DNA of 46,775 nucleotides from an uncultured Flavobacteriaceae bacterium (GTDB lineage Bacteria > Bacteroidota > Bacteroidia > Flavobacteriales > Flavobacteriaceae), in NCBI GenBank assembly GCA_905182835.1, contig CAJJDI010000038.1, forward strand, positions 1 to 46,775. Direction: 5' to 3'. This document shows, in pieces, positions 34,465 to 43,042 of this stretch. A program made the position numbers and the translations under genes. The notes under the pieces were generated by a model, which saw only the letters and a list, made by a program, of their open reading frames with translations, made no database searches and was not told the DNA's origin. The stretch's first letter is position 1; each line of letters opens with the position of its first letter.

Positions 34465-36534
34465 ATGAAAATACTTAAAAGCATAATTTTTTGTTCTGCT
34501 ATTTTAACAATCTTTAGTTGTCAGAACTCTAAATCAGATCAAGAGAAAATTCCAGGAATCAATTTAGATTTAATGAACACAGAAATCACTCCTAATGATG
34601 ATTTTTTCAATTACGTCAACGGAAAATGGCTAGATAATACAGAGATTCCTGATGACAGAACAAGTTGGGGTAGTTTTGCTGAACTTAGACAGAAAACAGA
34701 TGAAGATGCTCTTGGAATTCTAAAATCTGCCATGAGCGATGATAAAGATATGAATTCAATTAATTTAGTATCTGGATCAGATCAAGAGAAAGCAGTCTTC
34801 TTATATGAAACTATTATGGATACTATATCTAGAAACAGTCAAGGGATAGGCCCAATATTACCATATTTAGAAAAAGTTAATTCTATCACTAATATCAATG
34901 ACTTACAATCCTATTTAATTGAAATGGAGCCACTTGGTGGTGGAGGTTTTTTTGGTTTTGGAGTTGGATCAGATCCGAAAGACAGTAACAGAAATGTAGG
35001 TTATTTAGGTGCTGGTGGATTAGGACTTCCAGATCGTGATTATTATGTCAAGGACGATGAAGATTCTAAAAATAAAAGAGATTTGTACGTTAAACACATT
35101 ACTAGAATGTTGCAGTATTTAGGGGATGATGAAGATTCTGCAAATAAACAAGCGAAACAAATTCTTGCATTTGAAACTAGGTTAGCCGAGCCTAAAATGG
35201 ATAAAGTAGACCGAAGAGATGCAAGGAAAAGATATAACCCAAGGTCCATTAATGATTTGCAAAATATGGTTCCTTCTATAAACTGGAGAAGATATTTCAC
35301 AGGAATTGGTGCTAAGGATATCGACACTGTAATTGTTGGTGAATTAAAGTACATGGGTGAGCTTCAGAAAATACTAAAAGAAAATAATGTTTCCGATTGG
35401 AAAGCTTACTTAAGATGGAGCTCATTAAATGGAGCAGCCGGAATGTTAAGTAGCGATATAGAAAAAGCTAACTGGGACTTTTACAGTAAAGACTTAAGTG
35501 GAGCAAAAGCGCAAAGACCAAGAGATGAAAGAGCATTACAGAGATTAAATAGAACAATAGGAGAAGCATTAGGAAAACTATATGTTGACCAGAAATTTCC
35601 ACCAGAAGCAAAGGTGAAAGCTCAAAAAATGATTAAAAATGTAATTCTTGCTTTTGAAAACAGAATTAATGCATTGCCTTGGATGAGTGAAGAAACTAAG
35701 GTAAAGGCAGTGGAGAAACTTAAAGCAACAAAAATTAAAATTGCTTACCCAGACAAATGGAAAGATTACTCAGAAATGAAAATAATGTCAGCTGATGAAG
35801 GTGGGTCTTATTTACAGAATATGTTAAATGCGACTAAGTATAATTATAAAAAAGACCTATCAATGTTAAATAAGCCAGTTGATAAAAGTGAGTGGTTCAT
35901 GGCGCCACAGGTAGTTAATGCTTATTTCAATCCTTCTTATAATGAAATTGTTTTTCCAGCTGCTATATTACAACCACCTTTTTATAACTATACTGCTGAT
36001 GATGCAGTTAATTATGGAGGAATTGGAGCTGTTATTGGTCATGAAATTTCTCACAGTTTCGATGATTCTGGGTCTAGATATGATAAAGATGGTAACTTAA
36101 ATAACTGGTGGAAAGATGAAGATTTAACTCAGTTTGAATCTTTAGGTAAAGCTTTAGCAGATCAATATAGTGCAATTGAAGTATTGCCAGATGTTAATAT
36201 AAATGGAGAATTCACATTAGGAGAAAATATTGGAGATTTAGGGGGGTTATTAGCAGGGTATGACGCACTTCAATTAAGTTTTGAAGGTAACAGACCTGAT
36301 GATATTGATGGCTACACTGCAGAACAGAGATTCTTTATTTCTTGGGCTACAGTCTGGAGAACAAAAATGAGAGATGAGGCTCTTAAAACTAGAATTAAAA
36401 CAGACCCACATTCACCAGGAATGAATAGAGCTGTTCAGCCTTTGCTTAATATTGATGCTTTCTACGAAGCATTTAATATTAAAGAAGGAGATAAAATGTA
36501 TATATCTCCTGAAGATAGGGTTAGAATTTGGTAA
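34465..36534 (+). CDS. pepO: M13-family zinc metallopeptidase lipoprotein (PepO/neprilysin-like)
   Basis: An exported oligopeptidase of 689 residues, lipidated at C19 (TIFSC). Zinc ligands H526 and H530 with catalytic E527 are in VIGHEISHSFDD, and the third ligand E587 with D591 is in ENIGDLGG. The N-terminal domain carries DDFFNYVNGKWLDNTEIPDDRTSWG, and substrate-binding NAYFNPSYNEIVFPAAILQPPF precedes the active site. Such enzymes digest peptides of under about 40 residues. The 67-bp gap upstream suggests its own transcription. It ends at a bidirectional terminator. Confidence 0.95.
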   Translation: MKILKSIIFCSAILTIFSCQNSKSDQEKIPGINLDLMNTEITPNDDFFNYVNGKWLDNTEIPDDRTSWGSFAELRQKTDEDALGILKSAMSDDKDMNSINLVSGSDQEKAVFLYETIMDTISRNSQGIGPILPYLEKVNSITNINDLQSYLIEMEPLGGGGFFGFGVGSDPKDSNRNVGYLGAGGLGLPDRDYYVKDDEDSKNKRDLYVKHITRMLQYLGDDEDSANKQAKQILAFETRLAEPKMDKVDRRDARKRYNPRSINDLQNMVPSINWRRYFTGIGAKDIDTVIVGELKYMGELQKILKENNVSDWKAYLRWSSLNGAAGMLSSDIEKANWDFYSKDLSGAKAQRPRDERALQRLNRTIGEALGKLYVDQKFPPEAKVKAQKMIKNVILAFENRINALPWMSEETKVKAVEKLKATKIKIAYPDKWKDYSEMKIMSADEGGSYLQNMLNATKYNYKKDLSMLNKPVDKSEWFMAPQVVNAYFNPSYNEIVFPAAILQPPFYNYTADDAVNYGGIGAVIGHEISHSFDDSGSRYDKDGNLNNWWKDEDLTQFESLGKALADQYSAIEVLPDVNINGEFTLGENIGDLGGLLAGYDALQLSFEGNRPDDIDGYTAEQRFFISWATVWRTKMRDEALKTRIKTDPHSPGMNRAVQPLLNIDAFYEAFNIKEGDKMYISPEDRVRIW

Positions 36535-36537
36535 AAC

Positions 36538-36575
36538 AAAAAAAAGGCAATCAAGTAATTGATTGCCTTTTTTTT
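36538..36575. terminator. Bidirectional intrinsic terminator between pepO and groEL
   Basis: A perfect 9-bp stem GGCAATCAA (36546-36554) / TTGATTGCC (36559-36567), loop GTAA, flanked by eight A residues on the left (36538-36545) and eight T residues on the right (36568-36575). It can end both the plus-strand pepO and minus-strand groEL transcripts. Confidence 0.92.
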
Positions 36576-36588
36576 ATTTAAATTATCA

Positions 36589-38229
<1,641 letters not shown>

Positions 38230-38240
38230 TTATTTTTAAG

Positions 38241-38516
38241 TTAAACAATTGCCAGAATATCACTTTCAGACATTATTAAATAATCTTTACCATCTAATTT
38301 TAGTTCAGTTCCAGCGTATTTTCCATATAAAACAGTTTCACCTACTTTAACAGTCATTTTGTTTTCTTTGGTTCCGCTACCAACTGCTTTTACAATACCT
38401 TTTTGTGGTTTTTCTTTAGCTGTATCTGGAATAATTAATCCTGAAGCTGTCTTAGTTTCAGCTTCTAAAGGTTCGATTAGAACTCTATCCGCTAAAGGTC
38501 TTATGTTTAATCCCAT
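38241..38516 (-). CDS. groS: Co-chaperonin GroES
   Basis: A 91-residue lid of the GroEL chamber. Segments [36 protein letters not shown] (here cited in part as the N-terminal barrel and mobile loop, residues 3-38) and [21 protein letters not shown] are typical. It is preceded by a 102-bp gap after secG that holds promoter-like elements. Confidence 0.97.
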   Translation of the reverse strand: MGLNIRPLADRVLIEPLEAETKTASGLIIPDTAKEKPQKGIVKAVGSGTKENKMTVKVGETVLYGKYAGTELKLDGKDYLIMSESDILAIV

Positions 38517-38550
38517 AGTTATATAATTTATAATATTTAAATAATTAAAG

Positions 38551-38566
38551 ACATAAATTGTGCCAA
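38551..38566 (-). promoter_or_regulatory. Sigma-54-like element upstream of groES
   Basis: On the minus strand TTGGCAC (38566-38560) is followed after 5 bp by ATGT (38554-38551). The sigma-54 consensus is TGGCAC-N5-TTGC, so the -24 half is perfect and the -12 half keeps T and G but not TTGC in full. It lies about 35 bp upstream of the groES ATG. A sigma-54 activator gene is encoded 1.6 kb upstream on the same strand. It could equally be a chance match. Confidence 0.3.
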
Positions 38567-38580
38567 CAGTTAAATACTGA

Positions 38581-38588
38581 CAAACTTA
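38581..38588 (-). promoter_or_regulatory. -7 element of a vegetative groESL promoter
   Basis: Minus strand TAAGTTTG (38588-38581) is a full match to TAnnTTTG. No TTG is seen at the usual upstream distance; TTTA at about 16 bp is the nearest. No CIRCE operator is present between here and groES. Confidence 0.4.
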
Positions 38589-38618
38589 CATATGAAAGAA
38601 GTAGTAAACTTAATAAAA

Positions 38619-38960
38619 TTAGTTGTTGTCTACTGGAAGAGTCAAGTCTTGAGAGTTGTCAAAAGGTAAAGCTTGTGTCTCAATTTCCTCAGTATTTAAT
38701 GCTTTTGACTCTAAAGTTTGATTAGAGTTGTCAATAGCAAAATTTGAAGCAAGAATCAATAACACTAACATAACTGCTAAGGCCCATGTACTTTTATCAA
38801 GAAAATCTGTAGTTTTTTTAACACCTCCCAGTTGTTGAGTGCCTCCACCTCCAAATGAAGAGGATAATCCTCCGCCTTTAGGGTTCTGAACCATAATCAC
38901 AACGACAAGTAAAAAAGCTACTAGAACGATAAGTACTAAAAATATTGAGAAAGAACCCAT
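38619..38960 (-). CDS. secG: Preprotein translocase subunit SecG
   Basis: A small inner-membrane partner of SecYE. Two hydrophobic segments (about 4-24 and 53-72) flank a conserved loop, VQNPKGGGLSSSFGG, which is the SecG signature. The 113-residue length includes an acidic C-terminal tail. It follows the TPR-containing gene after 6 bp. Confidence 0.93.
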   Translation of the reverse strand: MGSFSIFLVLIVLVAFLLVVVIMVQNPKGGGLSSSFGGGGTQQLGGVKKTTDFLDKSTWALAVMLVLLILASNFAIDNSNQTLESKALNTEEIETQALPFDNSQDLTLPVDNN

Positions 38961-38966
38961 GTTAAA

Positions 38967-39608
38967 TTATTTTTTGTTTTTAATTTTCTTTATTTGGTCA
39001 GCAAAGAAACTACTTTTTTCTGGATATTTCAAACTTAAGATCTTATAAGATTCTATTGCTTTATCAAAATTATTTTGACTCATGTATATTTTAGCAAGAG
39101 TTTCGGTCATTAAAGAGTCTTCTTTAAAGATATTTGAGGAGCTATAATCATATTCCGTATTTTCTTCATTGTTTGCGAATCCTATCTTTGGATTAGTATC
39201 AATAAACTTATCAATTATTGATGTAGTGTTACTTTCTTTTGTTTCTATTGGATAAGCTCTGTCTATGGGTTTGAAATTAGAAATACTTAACCATTCAACA
39301 AAAGATTTTTTTTCTTGATTAGCTTTATCAGTATCAATTATTGTTTTTTCAGGATCCTTAGAAACTGTATCAACTTCATTAAATTCGTTTTTGGTTATAA
39401 AATCAAATAAAACATTTCTTTCTGTTGAGTATGCAGCTGTAATTTTTAATTCGCTGTTAAATTTAAAACTATCACTCTCTTTTAGCGCTTTTAAGTAAAT
39501 AGCTCTTGAAGATTGCAAATAAGGAAAATCATCTATAATCGATTTTAAATAACTTATTTGTTTTTTACTTATTTTGTTTGGCTCCTTAAGTATTTTAGTA
39601 AATTCCAT
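38967..39608 (-). CDS. Conserved Bacteroidota protein with a C-terminal TPR
   Basis: A 213-residue protein with no signal peptide or membrane segment. The N-terminus (about 1-75) is helical and resembles proteins found at this locus in other flavobacteria; the middle (about 80-160) is polar, acidic and probably disordered. Residues about 165-200 form one recognisable tetratricopeptide repeat ([21 protein letters not shown]). It lies between lptE and secG in one operon. The function is unknown; a cytoplasmic adaptor role is only a guess. Confidence 0.75.
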   Translation of the reverse strand: MEFTKILKEPNKISKKQISYLKSIIDDFPYLQSSRAIYLKALKESDSFKFNSELKITAAYSTERNVLFDFITKNEFNEVDTVSKDPEKTIIDTDKANQEKKSFVEWLSISNFKPIDRAYPIETKESNTTSIIDKFIDTNPKIGFANNEENTEYDYSSSNIFKEDSLMTETLAKIYMSQNNFDKAIESYKILSLKYPEKSSFFADQIKKIKNKK

Positions 39609-39621
39609 ATTTATATATTAT

Positions 39622-40140
39622 TTACCATTTTGCTAGAGAGGCATTAAAAACATCTTGAGTGATTCTTTCAAAGATCTCTTCAACAGCTGAGTCTTTTTGA
39701 GACCCAATAAGTTGAGAGTTTCCAGCGTAATCAAAGTAAAAAGAAAATCTTTTTTCGAAATCGGCTTCTTCATCGTTTTTGTCATAAAAACGAACATTTA
39801 CAGAAATCGTTAATCTATTTTGAGCAGCAGTATTGTTTGCTGTTGCAGTTGTTGGGGAAATTCTGTATTCAGTAATTTCACCTTCATAAATTAAGTCACC
39901 ATTAGACTTAACTAAGTCTAAGCTAGTTTGATTAATCAATAAATCAGTTAAGCTGTTAGTGAAATCTCTCTCAATACCTGGCTCTATTAATGCAGCGACG
40001 TTTTGGAAATAGTTAACCTGAAAGGTTTTAGTTTCTGGAGCTATTGAAGCTCCGGTTAAAGAGTACTTAACACTGCAGTTTAAAAAAATGCAGCAAGAAA
40101 AATATAATATTATTAATTTTAAAAATTTCATTTTAATCAA
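39622..40140 (-). CDS. lptE: LptE-family LPS-assembly lipoprotein
   Basis: Outer-membrane lipoprotein that plugs the LptD barrel during LPS export. Signal peptide with lipobox FLNC and lipidated C22, then the LptE-like segments VKYSLTGASIAPETKTFQV and YEGEITEYRISPTTAT. The 172-residue length is normal. The start could also be Met4 (40131); both give a functional signal peptide. It directly abuts the sigma-54 activator gene. Confidence 0.88.
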   Translation of the reverse strand: MIKMKFLKLIILYFSCCIFLNCSVKYSLTGASIAPETKTFQVNYFQNVAALIEPGIERDFTNSLTDLLINQTSLDLVKSNGDLIYEGEITEYRISPTTATANNTAAQNRLTISVNVRFYDKNDEEADFEKRFSFYFDYAGNSQLIGSQKDSAVEEIFERITQDVFNASLAKW

Positions 40141-41385
40141 TTATAAATCAAATTGTTTAATTTTTCTATATAATGTTCTTTCACTAATTCCAAGCTCTTC
40201 GGCGGCCAATTTTCTTTTCCCTTCGTGTCTTTTTAGAGATTTTTTGATAAGCTCTAACTCCTTGTCATGTAAAGATAATGTTTCTGGAGAATCTAATTCT
40301 TGGACGTATTGATAATTATCTCTTTTAACAACTTCAACTTCTTTTGAGCTATTATTGTTTACGTTAATTGTTGGATGACTTTCACTTTCTTTATTTTCTT
40401 CGTAAATCTTTTGAATTAAATTTTCATTGTTTTTTTGAAAATCTGACATGTTATCATTTTTCATGAGTTCCATAGTTAGTTTTTTCAAATCATTCAAATC
40501 GTTTTTCATGTCAAACAGTACTTTATATAATATTTCTCGTTCGTTACTGAAATCACTTGTGTCTTGTTTCTTTTTTATTAGAGCTGGAAGGTTTGATTTT
40601 TGGCTATTAGGTAGATAATTTATTAATGTACTTTTATCTATGTTTCTTTCACGTTCTAAAACAGATATTTGTTCAGCTACATTTTTAAGTTGTCGGATAT
40701 TACCATTCCATGAGTAATTGATTAGTGTTTCTATTGCATCTTCTTCAATTTTAATTGAAGGCATTTTATATTTTAATGCAAAATCACTTGAAAATTTTCT
40801 AAAAAGCAAATGGATATCATCTTTTCTATTTCTAAGAGCTGGTAATTTAATCTCCACAGTGCTTAATCTGTAATATAGGTCTTCTCTAAATTTTCCCTCT
40901 TTTATTGCCTCAAACATATCTAGATTTGTTGCTGCTACAATTCTGACATTTGTTTTTTGGACTTTACTAGAGCCTACTTTTATAAATTCACCAATTTCCA
41001 AAACTCGTAACAAACGTACTTGTGTTGTCAGCGGTAGTTCACCAACCTCATCTAAAAAAATAGTCCCACCATCAGCTACTTCAAAATATCCTTTTCTTTC
41101 ACTTGTGGCGCCTGTAAATGCACCTTTTTCGTGACCAAATAATTCACTATCAATAGTTCCTTCAGGAATTGCCCCACAATTTACTGCTATGTATTTAGCG
41201 TGTTTTCTATGTGAAAATTGATGTGTTATTTTTGGAATACTCTCTTTTCCTACTCCACTTTCTCCAGTAACTAATACCGATATATCTGTTGGCGCAACTT
41301 TCAGAGCTTTTTCTAATGATCTATTTAAAATTGGGTCATTACCAATAATTCCAAATCTTTGTTTTATTGCCTGTATTGATTCCAT
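40141..41385 (-). CDS. Sigma-54-dependent activator without a sensory domain
   Basis: AAA+ enhancer-binding protein of 414 residues. It begins almost directly with the ATPase domain: Walker A GESGVGKE (41-48), the sigma-54-contacting GAFTGA loop (88-93), Walker B IFLDEV (109-114) and a helix-turn-helix of Fis type at the C-terminus (about 390-412, LAAEELGISERTLYRKIK). No receiver, PAS or GAF domain precedes the ATPase, so control must come by partner protein, abundance or an unrecognised signal. A charged linker (about 260-370) separates ATPase and DNA-binding parts. It is co-transcribed between miaB and lptE, an arrangement I recall from other flavobacteria. Confidence 0.93.
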   Translation of the reverse strand: MESIQAIKQRFGIIGNDPILNRSLEKALKVAPTDISVLVTGESGVGKESIPKITHQFSHRKHAKYIAVNCGAIPEGTIDSELFGHEKGAFTGATSERKGYFEVADGGTIFLDEVGELPLTTQVRLLRVLEIGEFIKVGSSKVQKTNVRIVAATNLDMFEAIKEGKFREDLYYRLSTVEIKLPALRNRKDDIHLLFRKFSSDFALKYKMPSIKIEEDAIETLINYSWNGNIRQLKNVAEQISVLERERNIDKSTLINYLPNSQKSNLPALIKKKQDTSDFSNEREILYKVLFDMKNDLNDLKKLTMELMKNDNMSDFQKNNENLIQKIYEENKESESHPTINVNNNSSKEVEVVKRDNYQYVQELDSPETLSLHDKELELIKKSLKRHEGKRKLAAEELGISERTLYRKIKQFDL

Positions 41386-41387
41386 AG

Positions 41388-42833
41388 TTAATTATTTTTT
41401 GAAAATTCAATTGCCTTGCCTATTAATGTAGCACTTGTGCAATCCATCGTCATTACATTTACAAAATCTCCAATTTTATAATTTTCTTTTGGAAAGACTA
41501 CAACTTTATTATGCTCTGTTTTTCCGGCCCAATGTTTTTCAGATTTTTTAGACTGCCTTTCAATTAAGACTTCAACTTTTTTGTTTAAAAACTCTTTAGT
41601 TCTCTTAAGGCTATGTATCTGTTGAAGATCTACAATTTCCTGTAACCTCTGTTTTTTCACCTCTTCCTCAATGTTATCTTCTAATTTTCTTTCAGCTAAT
41701 GTACCTGGTCTTTCGGAATATTTATACATATAACCAAACGAATAAACTACCTCATTCATTAGAGACATTGTATCCTTATGATCTTTATCTGTTTCATTAG
41801 GGAAACCAACTATCATGTCGTGACTTATTGTACAGTCAGGAATTAATTTTTTTATACTTTTTATTAAACTTATATACTCTTCTCTAGTATGCTGCCTGTT
41901 CATGGCTTTTAAAATTGAATTACTACCACTTTGAACAGGTAGATGAATGTGGTTGCAAATGTTATTATGTTTTGCCATCAATTTAATAACATCTAAAGAC
42001 ATGTCTTGAGGGTTTGAGGTAGAGAATCTTATTCTAATTTTAGGTTGCGTGATAGCGCAAATTTCTAATAATTTTGCAAAATCTATGGAACTTGCTTTTT
42101 GAATTTCAGATGCTTTATTAAAATCTTTTTTCAGGCCTCCTCCATACCAAAGGTAACTATCTACGTTCTGCCCTAGAAGTGTTATCTCTTTGAAACCTTT
42201 TCCTGCTAAGTCATTTAATTCATCAACTATACTCTGCGGATCCCTACTTCTTTCTCTTCCTCTAGTAAAGGGAACTACACAAAATGTACACATATTATCA
42301 CACCCTCGAGTTATCGAAATAAATGCAGAGACACCATTTGAGTTAAGTCTTACGGGTGTAATGTCACCATAGGTCTCTTCAGTTGATAAAATAACATTTA
42401 TAGCATCTTTTCCGGAATCTACTTCTTCCAAAAGATTAGGTAAATCCTTATATGCATCAGGACCAACCACTAAGTCAACAATTTTTTCTTCTTCTAAAAA
42501 TTTATGTTTTAATCTTTCAGCCATACAGCCTAAGACTCCTACTTTCATTTTTGGATTATTTTTTTTGAGTGAATTATATTTTTGGAGTCTTTTTCTAACA
42601 GTTTGCTCTGCTTTATCTCGTATGGAACAAGTATTTATTAGTATTAATTCAGCGTCTTCAATAGTTGTAGTAGTATTGTACCCATTTTTAGACAATATAG
42701 AAGCCACTATTTCGCTGTCACTAAAATTCATTGCACATCCAAAACTTTCTATGAATAATTTTTTGTCATTTTTAACTACAACCTTAGTTTCTAAAACTTC
42801 TCCTTGCCTTTTTTCTTCTAGTAATTTCTCCAC
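41388..42833 (-). CDS. miaB: tRNA-2-methylthio-N6-dimethylallyladenosine synthase
   Basis: Radical SAM methylthiotransferase acting on i6A37 of tRNA. N-terminal MTTase domain with auxiliary-cluster ligands C33, C69 and C103; radical SAM cluster C178, C182 and C185 (GCDNMCTFC); C-terminal TRAM domain (about 415-478, KVEVLIERQSKKSEKHWAGKTE...). Length 481 includes a family-typical N-terminal extension in Bacteroidota. It heads the minus-strand operon and is divergent from topA. Confidence 0.95.
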   Translation of the reverse strand: MEKLLEEKRQGEVLETKVVVKNDKKLFIESFGCAMNFSDSEIVASILSKNGYNTTTTIEDAELILINTCSIRDKAEQTVRKRLQKYNSLKKNNPKMKVGVLGCMAERLKHKFLEEEKIVDLVVGPDAYKDLPNLLEEVDSGKDAINVILSTEETYGDITPVRLNSNGVSAFISITRGCDNMCTFCVVPFTRGRERSRDPQSIVDELNDLAGKGFKEITLLGQNVDSYLWYGGGLKKDFNKASEIQKASSIDFAKLLEICAITQPKIRIRFSTSNPQDMSLDVIKLMAKHNNICNHIHLPVQSGSNSILKAMNRQHTREEYISLIKSIKKLIPDCTISHDMIVGFPNETDKDHKDTMSLMNEVVYSFGYMYKYSERPGTLAERKLEDNIEEEVKKQRLQEIVDLQQIHSLKRTKEFLNKKVEVLIERQSKKSEKHWAGKTEHNKVVVFPKENYKIGDFVNVMTMDCTSATLIGKAIEFSKNN

Positions 42834-42865
42834 AGATAATTTAATGTTATCATTAATATAGTCTA

Positions 42866-42896
42866 CAAATATACTACTTAATTTGTCTTATGACAA
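42866..42896 (-). promoter_or_regulatory. Promoter of the miaB operon
   Basis: On the minus strand TTG (42896-42894) is followed after 20 bp by TATATTTG (42873-42866), both full matches to the Bacteroidota consensus with ideal spacing. It lies about 33 bp upstream of the miaB ATG. The -33 element falls inside the palindromes at 42880-42903. Confidence 0.62.
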
Positions 42897-42903
42897 ATTG
42901 TCA
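42880..42903. repeat. Overlapping palindromes over the miaB -33 element (possible operator)
   Basis: AATTTGTC (42880-42887) and GACAAATT (42892-42899) form an 8-bp inverted repeat with a 4-bp spacer. A second perfect palindrome, TGACAA-A-TTGTCA (42891-42903), shares its centre arm. The result is three alternating TTGTC/GACAA half-sites in 20 bp, placed on the -33 element of the miaB promoter. No T-run follows on either strand, so it is not a terminator. Confidence 0.5.
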
Positions 42904-43015
42904 TACTGAAAATTACAAATAATAATTGGGGTAAATAACTCACTCTATCTTCGTGCATAATAATAAATTATTAAGTAATTTTTGTTTTTCAAAATATATA
43001 TATAAAAATTTCTTC

Positions 43016-43023
43016 TACATTTG
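43016..43023 (+). promoter_or_regulatory. -7 element of the topA promoter
   Basis: TACATTTG at 43016-43023 fully matches TAnnTTTG, 19 bp before the topA ATG. The nearest upstream TTG is 31 bp away, farther than usual, so the -33 element is unclear. Confidence 0.45.
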
Positions 43024-43042
43024 TACTTCTTAATTTGAAAAT

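Noticed and set aside
35918-36100. Short plus-strand frame within the M13 peptidase
   Set aside because: It lies out of frame across the HExxH region of an intact enzyme; coding is fully explained by pepO.
43016-43023. TATCTTCG at 42946-42953 with TTG at 42926 as the main topA promoter
   Set aside because: The -7 has a mismatch in the key TTTG part and lies about 90 bp from the ATG; TACATTTG at 43016 is closer and exact.
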